Shown: one piece after another, positions 1 to 9,723 of the stretch
Layout: each line of letters starts with the position of its first letter
Numbering within the stretch: the first letter of the stretch is position 1
Source of the DNA: Peptococcaceae bacterium
GTDB taxonomy: Bacteria; Bacillota; Desulfotomaculia; Desulfotomaculales; Desulfocucumaceae
Direction: 5' to 3'
Length of the DNA: 64,000 nucleotides
NCBI GenBank assembly: GCA_023512435.1
Contig: JAILZP010000014.1
Location: 1 to 64,000 of the forward strand
The notes under the pieces: generated by a model
The model's database searches: none
What the model was told of the DNA's origin: nothing
What the model saw: only the letters and a program-made list of their open reading frames with translations
Made by a program: the position numbers and the translations under genes

Positions 1-1
1 C

Positions 2-937
2 AACCTGATCGGCAGCAGCCCGGTAATGGTTAAACTGAAAGAAACAGTGAGGCGGGTGGCCCAGGGTCCGTCAACGGTCCTGATCAGGGGAGAAAGCGGC
101 ACCGGCAAGGAACTGCTGGCCCATGCCATTCATTCGGGATCACCGCGCCGGTTCGGCCCCTTTGTCAAGGTCAACTGCGCCGCCGTGCCTGAAAACCTCC
201 TGGAATCGGAGCTGTTCGGCTACCGGGAGGGGGCTTTTACCGGGGCCAGGAAAGGCGGGAAAATGGGCAAGTTTGAACAGGCCAACGGGGGCACCATTTT
301 CCTGGATGAAATAGGGGACATGCCCATGTCCATGCAGTCCAAGCTGCTGAGGGTGCTCCAGGAAAAAGAGATAGAGCGCCTGGGAGAGAACGTGCCAAGG
401 CCGGCGGACGTCAGGGTGGTGGCGGCCACCAACAGGCCCCTGGAGGAGCTGATCAGCGAGGGAAGGTTCCGCCAGGATCTTTATTACCGCCTGAACGTGG
501 TGTCCCTGGTCATCCCTCCGCTGCGGGAGAGGATGGAGGACATAGAAGAACTGGCCATGCACTTCATAAGCAAGTTCAACGTGGAGTTCGGCCTGGACGT
601 CCGGGACATGGAAAAGGAGGTCTGGAACCTGTTCCACAGCTACCACTGGCCCGGAAACGTCAGGGAGCTGGAGAACATCATCGAAAGGGCCTTCAACATG
701 GTGGACGGCCGGCACATATCCCTGTCCCACCTGCCGCAGTACCTGCAGAAGATCAGCAAGGGCCCCAGGAGGACTCCGGTGGACAGGGGGCTGCCGGCGC
801 TGCTGGACCAGGTGGAAAAGGAGGCCATCCTGGAGACCCTGGCCTCCACCGGGGGTAACAAGATGCAGGCGGCCAAGCTGCTGGGGATATCCAGGGCCTG
901 GCTGTATAAAAAGATGAGGCAGTACAACATAAAGTAG
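2..937 (+). CDS. Sigma-54-dependent transcriptional activator, 5' truncated by window edge
   Basis: This is the AAA+ core and DNA-binding end of an enhancer-binding protein that drives sigma-54 promoters by ATP hydrolysis. The frame is open from base 2, and the first residues (NLIGSSPVM) are the usual start of the AAA+ domain, so the N-terminal sensor domain lies outside the window and the ATG at 26 is internal. Visible motifs are Walker A GESGTGKE, the sigma-54 contact loop GAFTGA, Walker B FLDEIGD, the arginine-finger region FRQDLYYRLNV and a C-terminal Fis-type helix-turn-helix (GGNKMQAAKLLGISRAWLYKK). A strong terminator follows at 940-989. The signal it senses cannot be read from here. 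Confidence 0.95.
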   Translation, partial: NLIGSSPVMVKLKETVRRVAQGPSTVLIRGESGTGKELLAHAIHSGSPRRFGPFVKVNCAAVPENLLESELFGYREGAFTGARKGGKMGKFEQANGGTIFLDEIGDMPMSMQSKLLRVLQEKEIERLGENVPRPADVRVVAATNRPLEELISEGRFRQDLYYRLNVVSLVIPPLRERMEDIEELAMHFISKFNVEFGLDVRDMEKEVWNLFHSYHWPGNVRELENIIERAFNMVDGRHISLSHLPQYLQKISKGPRRTPVDRGLPALLDQVEKEAILETLASTGGNKMQAAKLLGISRAWLYKKMRQYNIK

Positions 938-939
938 CT

Positions 940-989
940 GATCATGGCCGGTGGCTTCGACATATGAAAACACCATGATCCGATTTTTT
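940..989 (+). terminator. Rho-independent terminator after the sigma-54 activator
   Basis: GATCATGG (940-947) pairs with CCATGATC (973-980). An inner GTG/CAC pairing extends the stem past a small bulge, and a run of six T follows at 984-989. Confidence 0.8.
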
Positions 990-990
990 C

Positions 991-1046
991 ATTCTGGATT
1001 CTGAATTCTGGATTCCGACAGAATGGAGGTCTTCAGAATGAGGTAT
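991..1046. repeat. Heptad tract, ATTCTGG family
   Basis: Four consecutive 7-base units read ATTCTGG, ATTCTGA, ATTCTGG and ATTCCGA (991-1018). The next units are in the opposite sense (CAGAATG at 1019-1025, TCAGAAT at 1033-1039) and keep the 7-base spacing. The two halves can pair. The tract lies between a terminator and the GTG start at 1057, and holds the likely ribosome binding site of that gene. Confidence 0.75.
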
Positions 1047-1056
1047 TATCAAGGAT

Positions 1057-1734
1057 GTGTTTCGTTTGCGCCTGCGGACAAAGGAGATCGTCATAAAGCT
1101 GCCGGGCCTCGAACTTCCCATGGTCGTAGTGGAAGACGTTGAGGCCCTGATTACCGATCCCGCCGACGAGGACAAGATCCCCCTCTGGGCGGAGATCTGG
1201 CCGGCCGCCAGGGGCCTGGCCGGGTACATCTGGGAAAATATGGACTTTTCCGGGCTGAAGGTGCTGGAACTGGGATCGGGTCTGGGCCTCCCCGGAGTGG
1301 TGGCCGGGCTGAAGGGTGCCCGGATCACCTTTTCGGACTACCAGCCCGGCGCCCTTGACCTTTCATGCCGCAACGCCCGGCTGAACGGCCTGACCGGGGT
1401 GGGGCGCCACCTGGGGGACTGGCGCTGTTTCCGGCTTGGTGAAAAATACGACTGGATAGTGGGGTCAGACATACTGTACGACCCCAAATTTCACGGCTTT
1501 CTGGCCCGTATCTTTCTTGACCACACGGTGCGCGGCGGAGGCTTGCTGGTTTCGCATCCCGGCCGCAAACCCACCTTTGAGTTTATCGAGAAGTGGCGCC
1601 GGGAGACCGGCAGCCTGGAGGAACACGCCATAGTGCCGGTTCAAATAGACGATCCGCACTTCCCATACTACGAGATCCACATTCACAAACTGGCCGGACA
1701 TGGGCTGCGGGGCCCGGACAGGCATGGGGGTTGA
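1057..1734 (+). CDS. Class I SAM-dependent methyltransferase (Methyltransf_16-like)
   Basis: The 225-residue product has a Rossmann methyltransferase fold. Motif I is VLELGSGLGLPG (about 69-80), the acidic loop is TFSDYQPGAL (about 91-100), and GSDILYDP (136-143) sits where the lysine-methyltransferase-like family 16 carries its Asp-rich substrate motif. The family methylates protein lysines or small amines, and the target here is unknown. The frame is closed upstream by a stop at 1039, so GTG at 1057 is the first good start, with GAGGT at 1040-1044. It ends 4 bases before the next small gene, so the two are probably co-transcribed. Confidence 0.8.
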   Translation: MFRLRLRTKEIVIKLPGLELPMVVVEDVEALITDPADEDKIPLWAEIWPAARGLAGYIWENMDFSGLKVLELGSGLGLPGVVAGLKGARITFSDYQPGALDLSCRNARLNGLTGVGRHLGDWRCFRLGEKYDWIVGSDILYDPKFHGFLARIFLDHTVRGGGLLVSHPGRKPTFEFIEKWRRETGSLEEHAIVPVQIDDPHFPYYEIHIHKLAGHGLRGPDRHGG

Positions 1735-1738
1735 TGTT

Positions 1739-1897
1739 ATGCTGAATCAGGCGGGAACCGCCAATCTGGTTTTGCTGGCCGTGGTGGCGGCGGCCACCAT
1801 CGCGGCCCACGCCAAGCTCAGGCAAACGGGCCGTCCGGTATGGGCAGTGATTGCCAGCCTGGCGGGTTTCGGGCTGATGCTTTATCTGATCATGTGA
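1739..1897 (+). CDS. Small hydrophobic membrane protein, unknown
   Basis: This 52-residue protein starts at ATG 1739, directly after the methyltransferase stop. It has two predicted membrane segments, NLVLLAVVAAATIAA (about 9-23) and a C-terminal helix WAVIASLAGFGLMLYLIM, joined by a short basic loop (HAKLRQTGRP). dnaE starts 25 bases downstream. I do not recognise the family. It is supported by tight spacing on both sides and clean hydrophobic structure. An in-frame ATG at 1724 is a possible longer start. Confidence 0.55.
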   Translation: MLNQAGTANLVLLAVVAAATIAAHAKLRQTGRPVWAVIASLAGFGLMLYLIM

Positions 1898-1922
1898 AGA
1901 TTGACAAGCGAGGTTTGGGTAA

Positions 1923-4900
1923 GTGTCTTTCGTTCACCTGCACGTTCATACGGAATACAGCCTTCTGGACGGTGCCGCCCGGATCAAACAGGCGGTTAAA
2001 AGCGCCGCCCGGCTTGGCATGCCCGCCCTGGCCATAACCGACCACGGGGTGATGTTCGGGGTGGTTGACTTTTACAAGGCCTGCAAGAAGGAGGGCATCA
2101 AGCCCATCCTGGGATGCGAGGTGTACGTGGCGCCCCGGACCATGGCCGACCGGGCGCCCAGGGTTGACGACAACCTTTACCACCTGGTGCTGCTGGCTGA
2201 AAATGATGAAGGGTACCGGAACCTGCTCAAGCTGGTTTCCATGGGCTACACGGACGGCTTTTACTACAAGCCCAGGGTTGACAGGCAAGTCCTGGCGGCG
2301 CACAGCAAGGGGCTGATCGCCCTTTCCGGCTGCATCGCCGGGGAGGTGGCCGCCAAGATCCTGGCCGGCCAGCCCGCCGAGGCCTTGAAAGCAGCCGTGG
2401 ATCACCGGGATATTTTCGGGGAAAAAAATTTTTACTTAGAGCTGCAGGACCACGGATTTGAAGAACAGGCCACGGTCAACCGCGAGCTGGTCAGGATCAG
2501 CCGGGAAACCGGAATTCCCCTGGTGGTCACCAACGATGTCCACTATGTCGAGAAAGACCACGCCGAGATGCAGGACATCCTGCTCTGCATCCAGACCGGC
2601 AAAACCGTGGACGACCCGAACAGGATGAGGTTTCTCTCCCAGGAGCTGTACCTGAAGAGCCGGGACGAAATCGGCCTGCTTTTCGGCGAGATCAGCCCGG
2701 CCATGGACGTCACCGTTGAGATCGCCGAACGCTGCAACGTGGATCTGGAATTCGGCCGCCTTCACCTGCCCGTGTACACCGTTCCCGGGGGCTACACGAC
2801 GGACACGTACCTGGAAAAGCTCTGCCGCGAGGGACTCCGGCGCCGTTACCGGGAAGCGTCGGAACTGGTAGAGAGAAGACTGGAGTACGAACTAAAGGTA
2901 ATCAGGCAGATGGGTTATTCGGCCTATTTCCTTATTGTTTGGGACCTCATCCATTTTGCCAGGGAGAACGGCATACCGGTAGGCCCCGGGCGGGGGTCCG
3001 CCGCCGGAAGCCTTGTGGCCTACTGCCTTGAAATCACCAATATCGACCCGCTCAAATACGGGCTGCTCTTTGAAAGATTTCTGAACCCCGAGCGGGTGTC
3101 CATGCCCGATATAGATATAGACTTTTGTTTTGAACGCCGGGGGGAGGTAATAAACTATGTCACCGGAAAGTACGGTTCCGACCGGGTGGCCCAGATAGCC
3201 ACCTTCGGCACCATGGCCGCCAGGGCGGCCATCAGGGACGTGGGGCGGGTCATGAGCATGCCCTACAGCGAAGTGGACAGGGTGGCCAAGCTGGTCCCGC
3301 CGGAACTTCACATAACCATTGAAAAGGCTTTGAATGACTCGCCCGAACTGAAGGACCTGTACGAGAGCAACCGGCAGATCAAGAAGCTGATTGACATGGC
3401 CGCCCTGCTGGAGGGGATGCCCAGGCACGCTTCCACCCACGCCGCGGGGGTGGTCATCACCAGGGAGCCCCTGACCCACTACCTTCCGCTCTACAAGGCT
3501 TCGGACGGACCCCTGACCACCCAGTTCGCCAAGGACCAGGTGGAGGAACTGGGGCTTCTGAAAATGGACCTGCTGGGCCTGCGCACCCTCACGGTGATTG
3601 CCGACGCCGTCAGGATGGTGAAGGAGAACCGGTCGGTGGACCTGGACATGGACAGCATTCCGCTGGACGACGTTAAAACTTACGAACTCCTCTGCCGGGG
3701 CGAGGGAACCGGGGTGTTCCAGCTGGAGAGCAGCGGCATGAGGGCCATCCTCCGGGACTTGAAGCCCGGGGTTTTCGAAGACATTGTGGCCCTGGTGGCC
3801 CTCTACCGGCCTGGCCCCCTGGGCAGCGGCATGGTCAGCGATTTCATCGCCAACAAGCACGGGGAGCGAAAGGTGACCTACCTGCACCCGAAGCTGGAGC
3901 CCATCCTGAAGGACACCTACGGGGTGATCCTGTACCAGGAGCAGGTGATGCGCATAGCCTCGGACCTGTCCGGATTCACCCTGGGCGAGGCGGACCTGCT
4001 GCGCCGGGCCATGGGCAAAAAAAAGCCCGAGATCATCGCCGGCCTGCGCAGCCAGTTTGTGGAAGGGGCGGTCAGAAACGGCGTGGTTCCGGAAACGGCC
4101 GGGCAGATCTTCGACCTGATGGAATACTTCGCCGGTTACGGCTTCAACAAGTCCCATAGCGCCGCCTACGCCATGGTCTCCTACCAGACGGCCTACCTCA
4201 AGGCCAATTACCCGGTGGAGTTCATGACGGCGCTGCTCACCTCGGTGCGCGACAACACCGACAAGGTGGCCGTGTATATTGAAGAATGCCGGCGCATGGG
4301 CATAGACGTGCTGCCGCCGGATGTGAACCAGAGCCGGGAAACCTTTTCCGTGGTGGGAAGCAGCATCCGTTTCGGGCTGGCCGCCATCAAGAATGTGGGA
4401 CTGGGAGCCGTGGAGGCCATCATTTCTGCCCGGGAGAAGGACGGGCCCTTCAAAAGCTTTGCCGATTTCTGCAGCCGGCTTGACACCAGGGTGGTGAACA
4501 GGCGGGTGATGGAAAACCTGATCAAGTCCGGCGCCATGGATTCCCTGGGGAGCCGCCGGGCCCAGCTCATGGCCGCGCTGGACGCCGGGCTGAACCTGGC
4601 CCAGCAGGCCCAGAAGGACCGGGCCAACGGGCAGATTTCACTGCTGGAATTCTGGGGGGATGAGGTAAGGGACACCGTATCCCTGGAACTGCCGGACATA
4701 GAGGAATATCCCGGCAGCGAACTGCTGGCCATGGAAAAAGAGGCCATCGGGTTCTACCTCAGCGGACATCCCCTGATGGAATACCGCCGTTCCCTGGCGG
4801 AACTGGACGGGGTCACCGTGGCCGAAATCAAGGAAATGGAAGGGGAAAACCCGGTTGTTTGCGGCGGTATGCTTACATCGGTAAAGAAAATAGCCACCAG

Positions 4901-5333
4901 GAAGGGTGATCCCATGGCCTTTGCCAGCCTGGAGGACCTCACCGGGAACCTCGAAGTGGTTTTTTTCCCCAGGGTTTACCGTGACTGTCAGAAATTGATC
5001 CGGGACGAAGCGGTGGTGGCCGTAAAAGGCAAGGCCGTCAACACCGGGGAAACGGTTAAGGTACTGGCCGAAGAGGTTCAGCCCCTGGCCAGAAAAATCA
5101 GCGGCGACCTTTACCTCAGGGTGGACGGGGCCACCCCGGAACTGATGGACAACATCAAGATCCTGCTGCGTTCGTACCCGGGAGATGCCAGGGTGTTTCT
5201 CTATTTCGAGAAAGAAAAGAAACTGATAAGAATTCCCAGGGAAAACTGGGCCGACCTTTCGGGGCCGCTGCTGGCCGAGATGAAAAAGCTGCTGGGCAGC
5301 CGCAATGTGAAAGTCAAGGAGAGCAATGTCTAG
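1923..5333 (+). CDS. dnaE: DNA polymerase III alpha subunit
   Basis: This is the catalytic chain of a replicative C-family polymerase (1136 residues, normal for DnaE). The N-terminal PHP domain opens with [13 protein letters not shown] (5-17). The palm holds two catalytic aspartates in PDIDIDF (395-401). The fingers and helix-hairpin-helix region follow, and an OB-fold lies near 975-1060 ([12 protein letters not shown] onward). The start is GTG 1923. It differs from PolC in lacking an inserted DnaQ-type exonuclease domain. In Bacillus subtilis dnaE lies upstream of accDA-pfkA-pyk; here pfkA and pyk follow but accDA does not. Confidence 0.97.
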   Translation: MSFVHLHVHTEYSLLDGAARIKQAVKSAARLGMPALAITDHGVMFGVVDFYKACKKEGIKPILGCEVYVAPRTMADRAPRVDDNLYHLVLLAENDEGYRNLLKLVSMGYTDGFYYKPRVDRQVLAAHSKGLIALSGCIAGEVAAKILAGQPAEALKAAVDHRDIFGEKNFYLELQDHGFEEQATVNRELVRISRETGIPLVVTNDVHYVEKDHAEMQDILLCIQTGKTVDDPNRMRFLSQELYLKSRDEIGLLFGEISPAMDVTVEIAERCNVDLEFGRLHLPVYTVPGGYTTDTYLEKLCREGLRRRYREASELVERRLEYELKVIRQMGYSAYFLIVWDLIHFARENGIPVGPGRGSAAGSLVAYCLEITNIDPLKYGLLFERFLNPERVSMPDIDIDFCFERRGEVINYVTGKYGSDRVAQIATFGTMAARAAIRDVGRVMSMPYSEVDRVAKLVPPELHITIEKALNDSPELKDLYESNRQIKKLIDMAALLEGMPRHASTHAAGVVITREPLTHYLPLYKASDGPLTTQFAKDQVEELGLLKMDLLGLRTLTVIADAVRMVKENRSVDLDMDSIPLDDVKTYELLCRGEGTGVFQLESSGMRAILRDLKPGVFEDIVALVALYRPGPLGSGMVSDFIANKHGERKVTYLHPKLEPILKDTYGVILYQEQVMRIASDLSGFTLGEADLLRRAMGKKKPEIIAGLRSQFVEGAVRNGVVPETAGQIFDLMEYFAGYGFNKSHSAAYAMVSYQTAYLKANYPVEFMTALLTSVRDNTDKVAVYIEECRRMGIDVLPPDVNQSRETFSVVGSSIRFGLAAIKNVGLGAVEAIISAREKDGPFKSFADFCSRLDTRVVNRRVMENLIKSGAMDSLGSRRAQLMAALDAGLNLAQQAQKDRANGQISLLEFWGDEVRDTVSLELPDIEEYPGSELLAMEKEAIGFYLSGHPLMEYRRSLAELDGVTVAEIKEMEGENPVVCGGMLTSVKKIATRKGDPMAFASLEDLTGNLEVVFFPRVYRDCQKLIRDEAVVAVKGKAVNTGETVKVLAEEVQPLARKISGDLYLRVDGATPELMDNIKILLRSYPGDARVFLYFEKEKKLIRIPRENWADLSGPLLAEMKKLLGSRNVKVKESNV

Positions 5334-5352
5334 GGTCGGGGATTTCCCGTTC

Positions 5353-5381
5353 TTGCCAATGGTGCGGGGCTGTGCTATTAT
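5353..5381 (+). promoter_or_regulatory. Probable sigma-A promoter of mtrB
   Basis: TTGCCA (5353-5358) and TATTAT (5376-5381) are 17 bases apart, with an extended -10 TG at 5373-5374. The site lies 39 bases upstream of the mtrB start and after the dnaE stop. Confidence 0.6.
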
Positions 5382-5419
5382 TTTCGTTAAAGAGGCCGGC
5401 AGCGGGAGAGGTGGTTTCC

Positions 5420-5656
5420 ATGTCTGATTATCCGAATGTATCCGGAGATTATATAGTGGTGAAGGCGCTGGACAACGGGGTTACCATTATAGGGCTTACC
5501 CGGGGCAAGGATACCAAATTTCACCATTCAGAAAAACTGGACAAGGGCGAAATAATGGTGGCCCAGTTTACCGAGCACACCTCGGCCATTAAGATCAGGG
5601 GGAAGGCCGAGGTGTTGACAAAGCACGGCAAATTCAGAAACGACGATATGATCTAG
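5420..5656 (+). CDS. mtrB: Tryptophan RNA-binding attenuation protein (TRAP)
   Basis: The 78-residue product matches TRAP closely. [20 protein letters not shown] and [16 protein letters not shown] are the core beta strands carrying the residues that bind tryptophan and the GAG/UAG triplets in RNA. In bacilli TRAP forms an 11-subunit ring that attenuates trp operon transcription when tryptophan is plentiful. ATG 5420 is chosen because GGGAGAGGTGG lies just upstream. It has its own promoter and terminator between dnaE and a DUF2007 gene. No trp gene or anti-TRAP gene is in the window. Confidence 0.93.
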   Translation: MSDYPNVSGDYIVVKALDNGVTIIGLTRGKDTKFHHSEKLDKGEIMVAQFTEHTSAIKIRGKAEVLTKHGKFRNDDMI

Positions 5657-5662
5657 CAAAAT

Positions 5663-5700
5663 CCAGGGTTATTGGCAGACTCTGGTTATTTTTTTGTTTT
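5663..5700 (+). terminator. Terminator of mtrB
   Basis: CCAGGGT (5663-5669) pairs with ACTCTGG (5679-5685), with one G-T pair, followed by a T-rich tract to 5700. Confidence 0.75.
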
Positions 5701-5772
5701 CCCGGAGGAATACACCGGTTATGAGCAGAAAAGACTAATTCGTGTCCCCACTGTGCGGGAGGAGGTATTTGC

Positions 5773-5964
5773 GTGTGGACCGTGGTTTATATCGCCCCTC
5801 ACAAAAGGGAAGCCGAGAGAATTAAAGACCTGCTGTCAGGTGAAGGTTTTCTGGTCAAGTTAAAACCAGTGGGGCTGTCCCAATCCGGAGACTGCGGACC
5901 TGTTGAAGTCCTCGTCCCGGAATCCGAAGTGGAAGAGGCCATGGAAATAATCAATAATTTATAG
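5773..5964 (+). CDS. DUF2007-like small protein
   Basis: A 63-residue protein (MWTVVYIAPHKREAERIKDL onward) with the pattern of the DUF2007 putative signal-transducing family: a beta-alpha-beta ferredoxin-like half with a conserved VEVLVPESEVEEAMEII tail. The start is GTG 5773 with GGGAGGAGGT at 5757-5766. I recall similar genes beside the acc-pfk-pyk region in related Firmicutes, but their function is not established. Its TAG stop is also the first triplet of a heptad repeat tract. It precedes pfkA by 151 bases. Confidence 0.7.
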   Translation: MWTVVYIAPHKREAERIKDLLSGEGFLVKLKPVGLSQSGDCGPVEVLVPESEVEEAMEIINNL

Positions 5965-5996
5965 CAGTTAACTGTCAGACAAAAGCCGTCAGCCGC
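5962..5996. repeat. Heptad tract, TAGCAGT/CAGCCGT family
   Basis: Five 7-base units (TAGCAGT, TAACTGT, CAGACAA, AAGCCGT, CAGCCGC) begin exactly at the TAG stop codon of the DUF2007 gene. The units are degenerate, but the T/CAG..GT pattern recurs every 7 bases. The other 100 or so bases before pfkA show nothing recognisable. Confidence 0.55.
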
Positions 5997-6112
5997 ATGA
6001 AGCAGGAGGAATTCATTTTTGGGCCGCCGGAGGCAATCGAAAAGCTTATTTTTGAATAATGTTTCGGAGGCACATACTAGTGACATCAGTTTGATAGATT
6101 ATAGGAGGGTAA

Positions 6113-7078
<966 letters not shown>

Positions 7079-7127
7079 CCCGGCAGGGTTGCCCGAAACG
7101 TCCATTCCCTAACCTGGGGGGTTGGTT

Positions 7128-8873
7128 ATGCTCCGTACCAAGATAATCTGTACCATAGGACCGTCCTCTGAAAAGACGGCGGTGCTGATGAAAATGATCC
7201 AGGCCGGGATGAACGTGGCCAGGCTTAATTTTTCCCACGGGACCCACGGTGACCACGCCCGCAGGCTGGAATCGGTCCGGGAGGCCGCCCGCAAGACCGG
7301 GAAAAACGTGGCCGTAATGCTGGACACCAGGGGGCCGGAAATCAGGCTGGGCTACCTGGAAAGGGATCCGGTGGAACTGAAGGCCGGGGAAAAGGTTACC
7401 CTGACGGTGAATAACGTCAGGGGCAACGAAAAAATACTGCCGGTGACCTACCAGGGCCTGCCCCGGGATGTCTGCCCGGGGGACCGGGTCCTCATCGCCG
7501 ACGGCCTGATCGAACTCAGGGTGCTGGACAAAACCAGGAAAAACGTGGAGTGCGAGGTTATAAGCGGCGGCGAGATTACCTCCCAGAAGGGGGTGAACCT
7601 GCCGGGCATCGTGGTGAACATCCCGGCGGTGACCGATCAGGACGTAGACGACATTATTTTCGGGATCAGGAACGGAATAGACTACATTGCCGCCTCATTC
7701 ATCCGCAAGGCCAACGATGTCCTGGCCATCAGGCAGATTGTGGAGGAATCCGGGGCCGACGTGGACATTATCGCCAAGATTGAAAGCCGGGAGGGGCTGA
7801 AGAACCTCGACGAAATAATCAAGGTGGCCGACGGGGTGATGGTGGCCAGGGGAGACCTGGGAGTGGAGATCCCGGTGGAGGAAGTTCCCCTGGTTCAAAA
7901 AACAATCATCGAAAAGTGCAACCGGGCCGGCAAGCCGGTTATTACCGCCACCCAGATGCTGGAGTCGATGATCCACAACCCGAGGCCCACCAGGGCCGAG
8001 GCCAGCGATATAGCCAACGCCATATTCGACGGCACCGATGCCATCATGCTGTCCGGAGAAACCGCAGCCGGCAAGTACCCGGTGGAGGCCGTCCAAACCA
8101 TGGCCAGAATTGCCCGGAAGGCCGAGTCATCCCTCAAATACGAGGAAATGAGGAGGCAGAGGTCCACGGCCTGCACGGTGACGGACGCCATCAGCCACGC
8201 CACCTGCACCATAGCCGAGGATCTGGGCGCCACCGCCATAATAACCTCCACCGAAACCGGCTACACCTCAAAAATGGTGAGCAAGTACCGCCCCATGGCG
8301 CCGGTGGTGGCGGTGACCCCGGAGGAAAAGGTTTTAAGAAAGATGGCCCTGATCTGGGGTGTGCAGCCCCTTCTGGTGGAACGCACGAAGGATACCGACA
8401 GTATGATTTCCACGGCCATCGAGGCCTCCCTGAAGGCGTCCCTGATCAGCCCGGGCGACCTGGTGGTGATCACCGCGGGGGTGCCGGTGGGCGTGCACGG
8501 AACCACCAACCTGATCAAGGTGCACACTGTGGGGGACATAGTGGCCCGGGGCACGGGCATTGGCCCGAGGGCGGTGACCGGAAGGGCCAGGATATGCCAT
8601 ACCGTAAAGGAAGCCCTGGAGAAGGTGGAGGCCGGGGACATCCTGGTTACCGAGGCCACGGACAGGGAGTACATACCCGCCGTTGAAAGGGCGTGCGCCC
8701 TGATCACCGAGGCGGGGGGGCTGACCTCCCACGCCGCCATTGTGGGCCTGGAATTCGGGATTCCGGTGGTGGTGGGCGTGGAAGGGGCCACGGCGCTGAT
8801 CGGGGACGGGGAAATCATCACCGTCGATGGCCAGAGGGGGCTGGTGTACAAGGGAACCGCCAGAGTATTATAA
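7128..8873 (+). CDS. pyk: Pyruvate kinase with C-terminal PEP-utilising domain
   Basis: It converts phosphoenolpyruvate and ADP to pyruvate and ATP. The (beta-alpha)8 core starts RTKIICTIGPSSEK and includes the MVARGDLGVEIP and KPVITATQMLESM motifs. The 581-residue length exceeds the usual 470 because of an extra C-terminal domain of roughly 100 residues with the mobile-domain signature of PEP-utilising enzymes (GGLTSHAAIVGLEFGIPVV). This arrangement is usual in Bacillus-type pyruvate kinases. ATG 7128 is preferred over TTG 7122, which would overlap the GGGGGGTTGG binding site. Confidence 0.97.
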   Translation: MLRTKIICTIGPSSEKTAVLMKMIQAGMNVARLNFSHGTHGDHARRLESVREAARKTGKNVAVMLDTRGPEIRLGYLERDPVELKAGEKVTLTVNNVRGNEKILPVTYQGLPRDVCPGDRVLIADGLIELRVLDKTRKNVECEVISGGEITSQKGVNLPGIVVNIPAVTDQDVDDIIFGIRNGIDYIAASFIRKANDVLAIRQIVEESGADVDIIAKIESREGLKNLDEIIKVADGVMVARGDLGVEIPVEEVPLVQKTIIEKCNRAGKPVITATQMLESMIHNPRPTRAEASDIANAIFDGTDAIMLSGETAAGKYPVEAVQTMARIARKAESSLKYEEMRRQRSTACTVTDAISHATCTIAEDLGATAIITSTETGYTSKMVSKYRPMAPVVAVTPEEKVLRKMALIWGVQPLLVERTKDTDSMISTAIEASLKASLISPGDLVVITAGVPVGVHGTTNLIKVHTVGDIVARGTGIGPRAVTGRARICHTVKEALEKVEAGDILVTEATDREYIPAVERACALITEAGGLTSHAAIVGLEFGIPVVVGVEGATALIGDGEIITVDGQRGLVYKGTARVL

Positions 8874-8942
8874 TCAGGCCGGCCGAAAAGTCCATCTTCA
8901 CCGGCCCACAACCCCCGGTTCCCGTTTCCCGCCCATAAATTT

Positions 8943-8977
8943 CTCTCCGGTGGTTATTCTATAATAACCGGGGAGAG
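8943..8977 (+). promoter_or_regulatory. Hairpin covering the dedA ribosome binding site
   Basis: GGTTATT (8952-8958) pairs with AATAACC (8963-8969) around a 4-base loop, and CTCTCC (8943-8948) pairs with GGAGAG (8972-8977) across a small bulge. The 3' arm contains the GGGGAGAG binding site for the ATG at 8983. No T run follows, so it does not look like a terminator. Confidence 0.55.
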
Positions 8978-8982
8978 TGACA

Positions 8983-9576
8983 ATGGACATCAGGGCGTAT
9001 GACTTGATAAGCGAACTAGGGCTGGGAGGGCTGTTTCTGGGATCGGTCATCGAAGCCCTCGGGGTTCCCTTCCCCGGAGGACTGATGCTGGTCTTGGCCG
9101 GAGTGCTGGTTAGCAAGGGGAGCCTCAACTACCTTGGGGCCATGGCGCTGGCGGTAACCGGTTTCAACCTCGGGGCCGCCGCCGCTTATTTTGTCGGGAA
9201 TAGGCTGGGGGAGCCGCTTTTCGACAGGTTTGAGAAAGCATTCAAAATTGATCGCCGTAAGCTGGACATGGCCAGGGCCTGGATGGAACGGTCCGCGGCG
9301 GCCTTTATCGTGCTTGGCCGGTTTGTGCCCATGGCCAGCAACCTGACGCCCTACCTGGCCGGCATGAGCAGGCTGCACCCGGCCCGTTTTCTTCTCTACA
9401 ACAGCATTTTCGCAGTCTCCTGGGCCAATTTCAACCTCGCCCTGGGGTACTATTTTTCCCGCAACTGGCAGGCGGTGGCGGGGTTTGCCGGAAAACACCT
9501 GCCCTATATAGCCGGCGCCGCCCTGGCCGTCTACCTGGTGGCGGCCCTGCTGCTGAAGAGAAAGTATAAAATATAA
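8983..9576 (+). CDS. DedA family membrane protein
   Basis: A 197-residue polytopic protein of the DedA/SNARE-associated family, implicated in lipid carrier flipping and membrane homeostasis. Family marks are an N-terminal re-entrant region (GSVIEALGVPFPGGLMLVLAG, in part) and GRFVPMASNLTPYLAGMSRL with the conserved arginine, followed by hydrophobic helices and a short lysine-rich C-terminus. It starts at ATG 8983; a GTG six bases upstream would sit in the binding site. The 109-base gap after pyk holds a hairpin over its binding site and three weak heptad units (CCCGGTT, CCCGTTT, CCCGCCC at 8914-8934). Confidence 0.9.
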   Translation: MDIRAYDLISELGLGGLFLGSVIEALGVPFPGGLMLVLAGVLVSKGSLNYLGAMALAVTGFNLGAAAAYFVGNRLGEPLFDRFEKAFKIDRRKLDMARAWMERSAAAFIVLGRFVPMASNLTPYLAGMSRLHPARFLLYNSIFAVSWANFNLALGYYFSRNWQAVAGFAGKHLPYIAGAALAVYLVAALLLKRKYKI

Positions 9577-9723
9577 AGTCCGGGAACCGGTTCCGGTGAA
9601 CATTAAAATTCTAAATCCGGTGGATGTTGCGAAAGAAGTAATCGTTATTCATTGCAGGATTATTATTTTAATGCAACGAAAAAATAACATGCCGGACCCA
9701 AAACCAGGAAGAAGGTTGTTCCC

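Noticed and set aside
5331-5351. Heptad tract after dnaE
   Set aside because: TAGGGTC, GGGGATT and TCCCGTT start at the stop codon but are too few and too divergent to call, although they fit the pattern.
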